NCBI GenBank assembly: GCA_902769585.1
Contig: CACXPT010000055.1
Coordinates: 1 to 50,348 of the forward strand
Length of the DNA stretch: 50,348 nt
Source: an uncultured bacterium
GTDB lineage: Bacteria; Verrucomicrobiota; Kiritimatiellia; RFP12; UBA1067
Direction: 5' to 3'
Position numbers and translations under genes: made by a program. The notes under the pieces are model-generated. The model ran no database searches, had not been told where the DNA came from, and saw only the letters and a program-made list of their open reading frames with translations. Positions 1 to 7,691 of this stretch are shown here, in pieces. Each line of letters starts with the position of its first letter. The first letter of the stretch is position 1.

Positions 1-470
1 GCGATCTTCTTCACGACGTTCGCCATGTCCTCGGGGGCCATGAACTGCCCCTTCTTGACGTTGATCACCGCTTCCGTCTCGCCGGCGGCAAGCAGCAGGT
101 CGGTCTGCCGCGCCAGGAACGCCGGAATCTGCAGCACGTCGCACGCCGCCGCCGCGCGAGCGCACTGCCACGGCTCGTGCACGTCGGTGAGCACCGGCAC
201 CTCGAACGTCGTGCGGATGTCCGCCAGGATGTCCAGTCCCTCCTCGAGGCCAGGCCCGCGGAACGCGTCCACGCTCGTGCGGTTCGCCTTGTCGAAGCTC
301 GCCTTGAAGACGAAGTTGACGGAAAGCTCGTTCGCCACCTCCACCAGCCTCGCCGCGAGGTCGAACGCCATCTTGCGGCTTTCGATCACGCACGGTCCCG
401 CGATGAACGTCAGCGACCCGTCGCCAAACGCCACGCCCCTATCAACGTCAATTTTTCTAACCTTTTTCAT
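1..470 (-). CDS. kdsA: 3-deoxy-8-phosphooctulonate synthase, 3' end missing
   Basis: Condenses phosphoenolpyruvate with arabinose 5-phosphate to Kdo 8-phosphate, a cytosolic step towards the lipopolysaccharide core. About 156 N-terminal residues are visible and the gene runs off the left edge. The family motifs IAGPCVIES, FKASFDKANRTS, LTDVHEPWQ and LQIPAFLARQTDLL appear in order, which is specific for KdsA. The ATG at 470 lies 3 nt after the kdsB stop. No separate ribosome binding site exists: the sequence before the ATG is the CTTTCAC heptamer array read on the minus strand, whose GAAAGGTGA units resemble a Shine-Dalgarno sequence. Together with kdsB it supplies CMP-Kdo, so the organism should have a lipopolysaccharide outer membrane. 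Identification is firm; only the 3' part is unseen. Confidence 0.93.
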   Translation of the reverse strand, partial: MKKVRKIDVDRGVAFGDGSLTFIAGPCVIESRKMAFDLAARLVEVANELSVNFVFKASFDKANRTSVDAFRGPGLEEGLDILADIRTTFEVPVLTDVHEPWQCARAAAACDVLQIPAFLARQTDLLLAAGETEAVINVKKGQFMAPEDMANVVKKI

Positions 471-493
471 CTTTCACCCTTCACCTTTCACCC
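471..493. repeat. Heptamer array (CTTTCAC) at the kdsB-kdsA junction
   Basis: About three degenerate copies of CTTTCAC. On the minus strand they encode the last residues of KdsB (RVKGEG), supply its TGA stop and provide the SD-like sequence for kdsA. The same unit occurs at 25968-25999, 27499-27683 and 28216-28280. Confidence 0.8.
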
Positions 494-1229
494 GCTGCGC
501 CAGCAGCGCTTCCACTCGCACCGCGTCCTCGGGCGTGTCCACTCCCACTCCCTCGTCCTCCGTGCGGATGACGGCGATCTTCGCGCCCATCCAGAGCGCA
601 CGCAGCTGCTCGAGCTTCTCCGTCTGCTCCAGGGCGCAAGGCTTCTCTGCGATGTACCGCCTGAGGAAAGCGCCGCGATAGGCGTATATTCCGAGGTGGC
701 GCACGTAGAGGCCAGACGCGAGGTCGGGCTCGTGATCGCGGTTGCACGGTATCGGCAGACGCGAGAAGTAGAGGGCGCCGTCATCGCGGTCGAGCACGAC
801 CTTGACGACGGTCTTGGCGTCGAGATCCTCACGGCGGCGAATCGGCGTAACAGCCGTAGCCATGTCCCACTTCTGGTCGTCGCGCAGCCGCCCTGCAAGG
901 GCGTCGATCAGCTCTGGCGCGATAAGCGGCTCGTCGCCCTGGATGTTGACGAGAATGTCGTCGTCAGCGAAGTCGCCTGCCGCGCAGGCGATGCGGTCGG
1001 TGCCGGACGGCAGTTCGGATGGCGTCATCGCGGCAGTGCCGCCATGCGCCTCGACGGCCGCCTTGATGCGCTCGTCGTCCGTCGCGACTATGACGCCGTC
1101 AAGCGACTTCGCCCTCTTCGCCGCCTCTACGACCCACGTCACGAGCGGCTTGCCGCACAGCAGTGCCAACGGTTTCCCCGGGAAACGGCTGGAGCCGTAC
1201 CGGGACGGAATGATGCCGAGAATTTTCAT
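474..1229 (-). CDS. kdsB: 3-deoxy-manno-octulosonate cytidylyltransferase
   Basis: Activates Kdo with CTP to CMP-Kdo for transfer to lipid A; a cytosolic enzyme. The 251-residue protein has the usual family length. The nucleotide-binding motif PSRYGSSRFPGKPL spans residues 8-21 and NIQGDEP residues 95-101, both diagnostic for KdsB. The ATG at 1229 is preceded at 6 nt by an extended -10 box (TGGTAGAAT, 1244-1236) with no SD sequence, so the transcript is predicted to be leaderless. That would give kdsB-kdsA its own promoter although recJ ends only 26 nt upstream. The C terminus (RVKGEG) is encoded by a short repeat array and is probably not conserved. Identification is firm. Confidence 0.95.
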   Translation of the reverse strand: MKILGIIPSRYGSSRFPGKPLALLCGKPLVTWVVEAAKRAKSLDGVIVATDDERIKAAVEAHGGTAAMTPSELPSGTDRIACAAGDFADDDILVNIQGDEPLIAPELIDALAGRLRDDQKWDMATAVTPIRRREDLDAKTVVKVVLDRDDGALYFSRLPIPCNRDHEPDLASGLYVRHLGIYAYRGAFLRRYIAEKPCALEQTEKLEQLRALWMGAKIAVIRTEDEGVGVDTPEDAVRVEALLAQRVKGEG

Positions 1230-1244
1230 GGCGATATTCTACCA
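1230..1244 (-). promoter_or_regulatory. Extended -10 promoter of kdsB, leaderless configuration
   Basis: On the minus strand TGG-TAGAAT is followed by the 6-nt discriminator ATCGCC and then the kdsB ATG. A start site about 7 nt after the -10 would fall on the A of the ATG. No convincing -35 is seen. Confidence 0.55.
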
Positions 1245-1255
1245 AAAAAACGCGA

Positions 1256-2959
1256 TCAGTGCGGCCTGACGGCGACGAGCCGCAGCTCCGGCACGGGACC
1301 ATCAATGCCGTAGTCCGACTTCTGAAGCGTGAAGAGCAGGTCGAAGCGCGCTGAAGCATGCCTGCGCAATTCGTCCGCGTCCGCCCCGTGGTTCCACCAT
1401 ACGGCGCGCGGAATCGACTTGTCGACGAACGAGAAAGACACGTGCCGGCCGTCGGCACCCATCGGGCGGATGTCCGAGAAAGCCACGTTCTGGATGCCGA
1501 AGACGGGTTCGGGATTCCCTTCTCCGAACGGCTCGAACCGCGACAGTTCGTCGCACAGGCCGAGCGTCAGGTCCGTAGGCTCCAGCCATCCGTCGAACTC
1601 GATCGCCGTCGCATCCGGCGCGGCCGCGCGCTGTGCGGCACAGGCCTCGGAGAACAGCCGCTTGAAGTCGTCGTAGCGTCCTGGCTGGATCGTGAAGCCG
1701 CCCGCAGCGGCGTGCCCGCCGAAGCGCACCAGCGCGTCCGAGGATGCCGTGAGCGCATCATGGACGTTGTAGCCGTCCGGCGCGCGTGCAGACCCGTGGT
1801 CGCCCACGACGACCGCGACCGGCAGATGCGCGCGTTCCATGACGCGCGCGGCAACGATTCCTGCCACGCCAGAATGCCAGTCCTTGCCTCTAGCCACCAC
1901 GGCGGACAGGCCGTCGTACGACTTCACCTGTTCGTCTACGGAGTCCTTCATGCGCTGCTCTTCGGTCTTGCGGCTAGCATTGAGGCCTTCCACCTCTACA
2001 GCCAGATTCCTGGCCGCCTCCCGATCGTCCGTCATCAGCAGCTCATAGGCCTTGCGCGCCGTGTCCATGCGTCCGGCGGCGTTGATGCGCGGAGCAAGGA
2101 GAAAACCGAAGTCCCTCGACGCGAGCGGCGCAACGCGGCGGGCAGCGTGGTCGAAGAGCTCCCGCAGCCCAACGGGGGCGCACGAGCGGAATACGGCGAG
2201 AGCCTGCGTGACGATGATGCGGTTCTGCCCAGTGAGCGACATCAGGTCGGCCACGGTGGCGAGTCCCGCCAGCACTAGCAGCGGACCGGAGAACTTGCCG
2301 CCGTCGTGGATTCCGCGATTCTTGGCCTCCTTCGCGAGCGCGGCGGCGAGAAAGAAGGCGACGCCCGCGCCGCAGAGGTTCTCGCAGCCAGGCGAGGATG
2401 CAACTCGTGGATTGACGAGAGCGTCTGGCACTGGCAACTCGGGGCCAGGCAGATGATGGTCAGTAACTACCACGGCGATTCCGCGCGCCCTCAGCGCCTC
2501 CACCTCTCGCGGCGCTGTGATGCCGTTGTCGACCGTCACCACGAGCGCCATGTCCGGGTGTTCCGAGAACAGGCGGGACAGGGAGGCGTCGGTCATGCCG
2601 TACCCCTCCGTGAAGCGCTCCGGAATGAAAGCGTCCGCCACGCCGCCCAAAATCCTGATCGTGCGCACGAGTATCGCAGTGGCGCATACGCCGTCCGCGT
2701 CGTAATCGCCGAACACTACGATCTTCCTGCGGGAAGCGACAAACTCGATGATGGTGTTTACGGCGTCGGACACGCCGGGCAGGCTGGTCGCTTCCGCGAG
2801 ACGCGAGAGCGCTGGATCAAGGAATGATTCAAGGTCGTCGGGCGACAAGCCGCGCGAAGCGAGGATGCGCGCCAGAATACGGGGCAGTCCCTTCTTCTCA
2901 AGCGCTTGCGTGGCCGATGGATCAGCCGCCCGTTCCCTCCATGGCGCCATCACTGACAT
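1256..2959 (-). CDS. recJ: Single-stranded-DNA-specific exonuclease RecJ
   Basis: A 5'-3' single-strand DNA exonuclease of recombination and mismatch repair. The 567 residues match the usual length of about 570. The DHH-family metal-binding motifs are present in order: GDYDADG at residues 84-90, VTVDNGI near 141-147, TDHH at 166-169 and GCENLCGAG near 191-199, followed by the DHHA1-type and OB-type regions. The start at 2959 lies 19 nt after the fabZ stop; a second ATG three codons on is also possible. Placement between fatty-acid and Kdo genes looks like simple co-transcription rather than shared function. Identification is secure. Confidence 0.95.
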   Translation of the reverse strand: MSVMAPWRERAADPSATQALEKKGLPRILARILASRGLSPDDLESFLDPALSRLAEATSLPGVSDAVNTIIEFVASRRKIVVFGDYDADGVCATAILVRTIRILGGVADAFIPERFTEGYGMTDASLSRLFSEHPDMALVVTVDNGITAPREVEALRARGIAVVVTDHHLPGPELPVPDALVNPRVASSPGCENLCGAGVAFFLAAALAKEAKNRGIHDGGKFSGPLLVLAGLATVADLMSLTGQNRIIVTQALAVFRSCAPVGLRELFDHAARRVAPLASRDFGFLLAPRINAAGRMDTARKAYELLMTDDREAARNLAVEVEGLNASRKTEEQRMKDSVDEQVKSYDGLSAVVARGKDWHSGVAGIVAARVMERAHLPVAVVVGDHGSARAPDGYNVHDALTASSDALVRFGGHAAAGGFTIQPGRYDDFKRLFSEACAAQRAAAPDATAIEFDGWLEPTDLTLGLCDELSRFEPFGEGNPEPVFGIQNVAFSDIRPMGADGRHVSFSFVDKSIPRAVWWNHGADADELRRHASARFDLLFTLQKSDYGIDGPVPELRLVAVRPH

Positions 2960-2978
2960 TCGCCGCTTTTTCGCAATG

Positions 2979-3449
2979 CTATTTTTTCGAACCTACGATG
3001 CACTTGACGACAGCCTCCGCGGCCAGCACACCGTCAACGTAACCGCGCAAGGTAAACTTGCCGAGGCTCTTCTTCATTACCGTGTTCTCGGCAACGGTCG
3101 TAAGCGTCTCGCCAGGCACAACCGGCCGGCGGAACTTCACGCTGTCCACGGTCGCAAGGAAGAAAAGCGGCGGTTCGCCGTTAGGCCCAGGCGAAACCAG
3201 TCCAGTGGCAACAAGTGCGGCTCCTGCCACCTGCGCCATCGATTCAATGAGAACAACGCCTGGCACTACAGGATGGTTTGGGAAATGTCCCGCGAAAAAG
3301 TCGTTTTTCTCGCGCGTATAGGTATAGGTGCCAATTGAACCCGTCTCGTCAGCTGCAATAAGTTCGTCCACGAACAGGAACGGCGAACGGTGAGGCAGGA
3401 GGTCAATGCCCTTTATGTGGTATTCATTCTTGAACGTCGGAAATTCCAT
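2979..3449 (-). CDS. fabZ: 3-hydroxyacyl-ACP dehydratase (FabZ-type)
   Basis: Dehydrates 3-hydroxyacyl-ACP to trans-2-enoyl-ACP in type II fatty acid synthesis. The 156-residue hotdog-fold protein carries LLPHRSPFLFVD (residues 17-28) and the catalytic segment FAGHFPNHPVVPGV, with the predicted catalytic His55, followed by LIESMAQ with Glu69. It ends with the basic tail typical of cytosolic FabZ. The ATG at 3449 has a GAGGTG ribosome site that overlaps the end of fabF, so the two are probably translated together. Gene order fabH-fabF-fabZ makes this the elongation module. FabA-like isomerase activity is not indicated. Confidence 0.92.
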   Translation of the reverse strand: MEFPTFKNEYHIKGIDLLPHRSPFLFVDELIAADETGSIGTYTYTREKNDFFAGHFPNHPVVPGVVLIESMAQVAGAALVATGLVSPGPNGEPPLFFLATVDSVKFRRPVVPGETLTTVAENTVMKKSLGKFTLRGYVDGVLAAEAVVKCIVGSKK

Positions 3450-3458
3450 GGCAGCACC

Positions 3459-4715
3459 TCAATACTTCTTGAACACCAGAATGCCGTTGTGGCCGCCGAA
3501 GCCGAGCGACGAGGACAGCGCGACGCGGATGTCCTTCGCCACGCCGACGTTCGGCGTGTAGTCGAGGTCGCACTCCGGATCGGGATTCTCGTAGTTGATC
3601 GTGGGCGGAACGAAGGAGTCGTCGATAGCGAGGGCGCAGAACGCCGCCTCCAGCGCGCCGGTGCCTCCCAGCAGGTGGCCGGTCATCGACTTCGTGGAGG
3701 AAATCTTGATGGACTTGGCGTGGTCGCCGAACACCTCTTTGAAGGCCTTCGTCTCCATAACGTCGTTGAGCTGCGTCGAGGTGCCGTGCGCGTTGATGTA
3801 GTCCACCGTCGTGAGATCCGTCACGTCAGCGTCCGCAAGTGCGATCTTGATGGCCTTCACCGCGCCGGCACCGGATGGATCTGGGGCCGTGATGTGGTAG
3901 GCGTCGCAAGAGGCGCCATAGCCGGCCAGCTCGCAGTAGATGTGCGCGCCGCGCGCCTTCGCGTGCTCCTCGGTCTCGAGAATGAGCACGGCAGCCCCCT
4001 CGGCCATCACGAATCCGGCGCGATCCGCGTTGAACGGGCGCGACGCCTTCGTGGGATTGTCGTTGAAGACGGTGCAGAGAGCTCGCATCTTCATGAAGCC
4101 GCCCGTGCAATACTCGTCGATCGTCGCTTCCGTGCCGCCGGCCACGATCACGTCGGCGCGCCCAGCGCGGATCAGGTCAAGCGCGTATCCGAGGGCGTCC
4201 GTGGACGACGCGCAAGCTGTCACCACCACCTGCGAGGGGCCCTTCGCGCCAAGCGCTATCGCCACGTTGCCGGCGCACTCGTTGGGGATGAGGGACGGTA
4301 TCATGGTGGGAAGCAGGCGATCTGGACCACGATCGAAGAGAGTCTTGAAACCGTTATAGTTGATGTCCATGCCGCCGATGCCGTTGCCGAAGATCGTTCC
4401 GACGCGATCCATGTCCGGCGCGTTCTCGGCAGTGTAGCCAGCGTCCTTCCACGCCTCGAGCGCGGAGGCTACGGCATACTTCGAGAAGAGCGCCATGTGG
4501 CGCGCGGACTTGCGGTCGAGGATGTCGGCCGCATAGGCATCGAAGTCCTTCACCTCTCCTGCCACCTGGCAGGTGCAGCGCGACGAATCGAACTTCGTGA
4601 TGCGCCCGATTCCGCTCTTGCCGGCCTTGATGGCCGCCCACGTTGCGTCCTTTCCGTTTCCGCACGGCGTCACCATTCCGAGACCCGTCACGACAACTTT
4701 CTTCTTGCTGCTCAT
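3459..4715 (-). CDS. fabF: Beta-ketoacyl-ACP synthase II
   Basis: Elongates acyl-ACP with malonyl-ACP in fatty acid synthesis. The 418-residue thiolase-fold protein has the full KAS II triad: Cys168 in VVVTACASSTDAL, His310 in NAHGTSTQLND and His347 in KSMTGHLLGGTGA. The C-terminal SSSLGFGGHNG motif is also present. I chose the ATG at 4715 (MSSKKK) with an AAAGG ribosome site 10 nt upstream over an in-frame TTG at 4724. A spacer with a CTACCAA-type array separates it from fabH. The FabF versus FabB call follows from the overall pattern and synteny; a polyketide-type synthase is unlikely given fabH and fabZ alongside. Confidence 0.95.
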   Translation of the reverse strand: MSSKKKVVVTGLGMVTPCGNGKDATWAAIKAGKSGIGRITKFDSSRCTCQVAGEVKDFDAYAADILDRKSARHMALFSKYAVASALEAWKDAGYTAENAPDMDRVGTIFGNGIGGMDINYNGFKTLFDRGPDRLLPTMIPSLIPNECAGNVAIALGAKGPSQVVVTACASSTDALGYALDLIRAGRADVIVAGGTEATIDEYCTGGFMKMRALCTVFNDNPTKASRPFNADRAGFVMAEGAAVLILETEEHAKARGAHIYCELAGYGASCDAYHITAPDPSGAGAVKAIKIALADADVTDLTTVDYINAHGTSTQLNDVMETKAFKEVFGDHAKSIKISSTKSMTGHLLGGTGALEAAFCALAIDDSFVPPTINYENPDPECDLDYTPNVGVAKDIRVALSSSLGFGGHNGILVFKKY

Positions 4716-4770
4716 TCTTAACAACCTTTCACTTTGAAATTTCTAGAATTGAAATCCACAAAACTACTCA

Positions 4771-4837
4771 ACGTACCATCCACCAACTACCCAACTATCA
4801 TCTACCAACTACCATCTACCAACTACCAACTACACCC
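4771..4837. repeat. Heptamer array (CTACCAA) between fabH and fabF
   Basis: Roughly eight degenerate copies of CTACCAA/CCAACTA lie between fabF and fabH. The array overlaps the fabH stop codon by a few bases. No promoter or terminator is obvious in the 114-nt spacer. Confidence 0.75.
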
Positions 4838-5804
4838 TAGGCCACTCCGTCAGGAGTCCGCCGTAAGTGAGGCCCGCGCCGAACCCGACAAGGCAGATGC
4901 GGTCGCCATCCTTCAGCTCCCCGCGCCGCAGGGCCTCGTCGAGCGCGATAGGGATCGACGCGGCGGAGGTGTTGCCGGTCGTCTCGATGTTCATGAAGAA
5001 CTTGTCCATCGGCAGTCCCATGCGGCGACCGACAGCCTCGAGGATTCGCCCGTTGGCCTGGTGCGCGAAGATGCGGTCGAGTTCGGACGGCACGAGACCG
5101 AGCGAGTCGCAGAGGCTGCGCACGACCGCGTCCATCGTCTTGACGGCGAAGTTGAACACGGGCCGCCCCTGCAGAACGAGGTATGGCACCGGCACCTGTC
5201 CAGGCGCAGGAATGACGCGCGCGCCGCCGCCACGCAGAATGAACTCGCTTCCCGAACCGTCCGCGCCTAACTTCACGGTGGCGTGCGGCTTCGTGTCGCC
5301 GTCAGCCCCCACCACCACGGCACCCGCGCCGTCGCCGAAGAGGATGCATGAGGCGCGATCCGTCCAGTCGACGATGCGCGAAAGCGTCTCGGCGCCGATC
5401 ACCAGCACCTTGCGGTCTGGATGGGCAGCCACCCAGCAGCGCCCTTGGTCGAGCGCATAGATGAAGCCGGCGCACGCCGCCTGCAGGTCGCACGCGCCCG
5501 CGCCCTTGCACCCCAGCTCGTTCTGCACGAGGCAGGCGGTAGCGGGGAACGTGTTGTAGTCCGGGGTCGAGGTGGCGACGATTATGAGCCCGATCTCTTC
5601 AGGCGTCACGTTCGCGGACTCCATTGCCTTACGCGCCGCCTTGACGGCCATAGTCGACGTGCAGTCGTCCGCCTCGGCTATGTGGCGCGAATGGATCCCC
5701 GTGTGCGAGTGTATCCACTCGTCCGAAGTGTCAAGTGACCGCGCAAGGTCGTCGTTTGTGACGACCTTAGGCGGCAGATAGCTTCCTGTGCCCAATATCT
5801 TCAA
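4830..5804 (-). CDS. fabH: Beta-ketoacyl-ACP synthase III
   Basis: Starts fatty acid synthesis by condensing acyl-CoA with malonyl-ACP. The 324-residue protein matches the family length. Catalytic residues are Cys111 in LQAACAGFIYAL, His248 in IFAHQANGRIL and Asn278 in ETTGNTSAAS. SDEWIHSHTGIHSR near the N terminus is also characteristic. The start is a TTG at 5804 with an AAAGGA ribosome site; no upstream ATG exists in frame. A sigma-70-type promoter lies at 5867-5895, divergent from trxA. It should head the fabH-fabF-fabZ-recJ unit. The function is certain; the start codon is less so. Confidence 0.94.
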   Translation of the reverse strand: MKILGTGSYLPPKVVTNDDLARSLDTSDEWIHSHTGIHSRHIAEADDCTSTMAVKAARKAMESANVTPEEIGLIIVATSTPDYNTFPATACLVQNELGCKGAGACDLQAACAGFIYALDQGRCWVAAHPDRKVLVIGAETLSRIVDWTDRASCILFGDGAGAVVVGADGDTKPHATVKLGADGSGSEFILRGGGARVIPAPGQVPVPYLVLQGRPVFNFAVKTMDAVVRSLCDSLGLVPSELDRIFAHQANGRILEAVGRRMGLPMDKFFMNIETTGNTSAASIPIALDEALRRGELKDGDRICLVGFGAGLTYGGLLTEWPRV

Positions 5805-5866
5805 CTGCTTTTCCTTTCAGATTCTAGGTCTAGGAGTCCATTCGACACGAACCCCAAGGTCTGAGG

Positions 5867-5895
5867 ATTATAGCATATAACTCTGAATCCGCCAA
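5867..5895 (-). promoter_or_regulatory. Promoter of fabH
   Basis: On the minus strand TTGGCG (5895-5890), a 17-nt spacer and a perfect TATAAT (5872-5867) precede fabH by about 60 nt. It is back to back with the trxA promoter. Confidence 0.6.
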
Positions 5896-5927
5896 GGTTG
5901 GCACGTGAGGTTTTCGCGCGTTCGGCG

Positions 5928-5956
5928 TTGACAACTCGGCCCGCAAGCCTTACACT
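5928..5956 (+). promoter_or_regulatory. Sigma-70-type promoter of trxA
   Basis: Perfect -35 TTGACA (5928-5933), 17-nt spacer and -10 TACACT (5951-5956). The predicted start is near 5963, leaving a leader of about 40 nt with a GAGAGG ribosome site at 5990-5995. It shows that the organism also uses classical promoters, unlike the extended -10 type elsewhere in the window. Confidence 0.7.
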
Positions 5957-6003
5957 AATCGCCTACCTGCCCAACTGGGCGTAACGACAGAGAGGTACAG
6001 GCA

Positions 6004-6330
6004 TTGGCAAAGATCACTGAATTGACAGAAGAGACGTTCGACGCGGCTGTCGCGTCGGGCGTGTCGCTCATCGACTTCTGGGCCACCTGGTGCGGCCCTT
6101 GCAAGCTGATGGGCGCAGTCCTGGAATCGAATGTGGCCCCAGAGCTTGGCGACGACGTGACTGTCGGCAAGGTCAACATCGAGGAGCAGCCAGACCTCGC
6201 CGTCCGCTTCGAGGTGCTATCCGTCCCCACGATCGTCATCTTCAAGGACGGCGAGCCCGTCGAGACGCTCGCCGGCGTACAGAAACCAGATTCGCTGATT
6301 GAAAAGGTCAAGCGGTTAAATGGTGCCTAG
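6004..6330 (+). CDS. trxA: Thioredoxin
   Basis: Small cytosolic dithiol reductant. The 108-residue protein shows the thioredoxin fold with the active site WCGPC (Cys30 and Cys33), the preceding LIDFWATW, and the cis-proline segment VPTIVIFKDGE. The start is TTG at 6004, supported by GAGAGG 8 nt upstream and by alignment with the family N terminus; no ATG is available. It has its own strong promoter. The last codons (GGT GCC TAG) merge into a CCTAGTG repeat array, the same junction as at the end of the enolase-like gene at 20106. Confidence 0.96.
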   Translation: MAKITELTEETFDAAVASGVSLIDFWATWCGPCKLMGAVLESNVAPELGDDVTVGKVNIEEQPDLAVRFEVLSVPTIVIFKDGEPVETLAGVQKPDSLIEKVKRLNGA

Positions 6331-6418
6331 TGCTTAGTGCCTAGTAAGAAACCTCTCAACATCTCAACACCTCAACACCTCAACCTCTCAACATCTCAAC
6401 ACCTCAACACCTCAACAA
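6322..6418. repeat. Two short-repeat arrays between trxA and tyrS
   Basis: Three copies of the heptamer GCCTAGT begin at the trxA stop (6322-6345). An array of the octamer CTCAACAC/CTCAACAT follows (6351-6418), ending 10 nt before the tyrS start. Together they fill almost the whole intergenic space. Confidence 0.8.
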
Positions 6419-6428
6419 GAAGAAACCT

Positions 6429-7691
6429 ATGACACTGTTCGAAGAATTCGTGGCGCGCGGCCTCGTGGAGGCCACCACCGATCCCGAGATCGAGAAGATG
6501 CTGGAAACGCCGCAGACCATATACTGCGGCTTCGACCCCTCCGCCTCCAGCCTGCAGGCCGGCAACCTGGTCTCCATCATGATGCTCCGCCGCCTCCAGC
6601 TCGCCGGCCACCACGTCATCGCCCTTGTGGGCGGCGCCACCGGCCTAATCGGCGACCCTTCCGGCAAGAGCGCCGAGCGCAACATGCTCACGCTCGAGCA
6701 GGTCGCCGCCAACAAGGCCGGCATCCGCGAGAACCTCTCGCGCGTCCTTGACTTCGACGGACCCAACGCCGCACGCATGGTGGACAACTACGACTGGTAC
6801 TCCGGACTCTCCGCCATCGCCTTCCTGCGCGACGTGGCGATCAACTTCCGCGTTCCGCAGATGCTCGCGAAGGAGAGCGTCAAGAAGCGCCTCGAAGCCA
6901 GCGAAGGCGCACTCACCTTCACCGAGTTCAGCTACCAGATCCTGCAGGGCAACGACTTCCTCCACCTCTTCGACACCTACGGCTGCACGATGGAGGTAGG
7001 CGGCGCCGACCAGTGGGGCAACATCACCGCCGGCACCGACCTCGTCCACCGCATGCGCGGCAAGACCGCCTACGGCCTCACCTTCCCGCTGCTCCTCGAC
7101 GGAAGCGGAAAGAAGTTCGGCAAGAGCGAGGGCAACGCGATGTTCATGAGCGCGGACAAGACCTCGATCTACGACTGGTACCAGTTCTTCCTCCGCTCCG
7201 ACGACTCAGACGTCATCCGCTACCTGAAGGTGTTCTCCCTCCGTCCCCTCTCCGAGATCGCCGACCTCGAGGCCCAGATGAAGGCCCATCCCGAGGCCCG
7301 CATCCCGCAGAAGGCTCTCGCGGAGGAGCTGACGCGCCTCGTCCACGGCGAAGCCGGACTCCAGACCGCGCTCGGCGCGACGCAGACCCTCTTCGGCGGT
7401 GACGTGTCCGGCAAGAGCGCGGACGAGCTGGAGACGATCTTCAAGGACGTCAAGAGCGCCGCCCTTCCCAAGGCGGACATCGTTGGCAAGCCCGTCTTTG
7501 CAGTGGCCGCCGCCGCAGGGATGTTCAAGTCGAACGGCGAGGCGCGCCGCATGGCCCAGCAGGGAGGACTCTCCATTAACGGAGCGAAGGCCGGTCCCGA
7601 CAGGATCTTCGCCGAGACCGACCTCGTTGACGGCCGCGTCGCCGTCCTTCGCAGCGGCAAGAAGAACCACTTCCTCCTGAAGCTGGCCTGA
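6429..7691 (+). CDS. tyrS: Tyrosine-tRNA ligase
   Basis: Charges tRNA-Tyr. The 420-residue class I synthetase has YCGFDPSASSL, ALVGGATGLIGDPSGKS, the tyrosine-pocket segments SYQILQGNDF and GGADQWGNI, the KMSKS-type loop KKFGKSEGNA, and a C-terminal S4-like domain (SINGAKAGPDRI). The HIGH motif is unusual: residues 43-46 read QAGN where most bacterial TyrRS have HxGH or HxGN, so the first histidine is replaced by glutamine. The ATG at 6429 lacks a clear SD sequence and directly follows the octamer array; transcription probably comes from the trxA promoter. It converges with the next gene, the two stop codons abutting at 7691/7692. Confidence 0.95.
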   Translation: MTLFEEFVARGLVEATTDPEIEKMLETPQTIYCGFDPSASSLQAGNLVSIMMLRRLQLAGHHVIALVGGATGLIGDPSGKSAERNMLTLEQVAANKAGIRENLSRVLDFDGPNAARMVDNYDWYSGLSAIAFLRDVAINFRVPQMLAKESVKKRLEASEGALTFTEFSYQILQGNDFLHLFDTYGCTMEVGGADQWGNITAGTDLVHRMRGKTAYGLTFPLLLDGSGKKFGKSEGNAMFMSADKTSIYDWYQFFLRSDDSDVIRYLKVFSLRPLSEIADLEAQMKAHPEARIPQKALAEELTRLVHGEAGLQTALGATQTLFGGDVSGKSADELETIFKDVKSAALPKADIVGKPVFAVAAAAGMFKSNGEARRMAQQGGLSINGAKAGPDRIFAETDLVDGRVAVLRSGKKNHFLLKLA

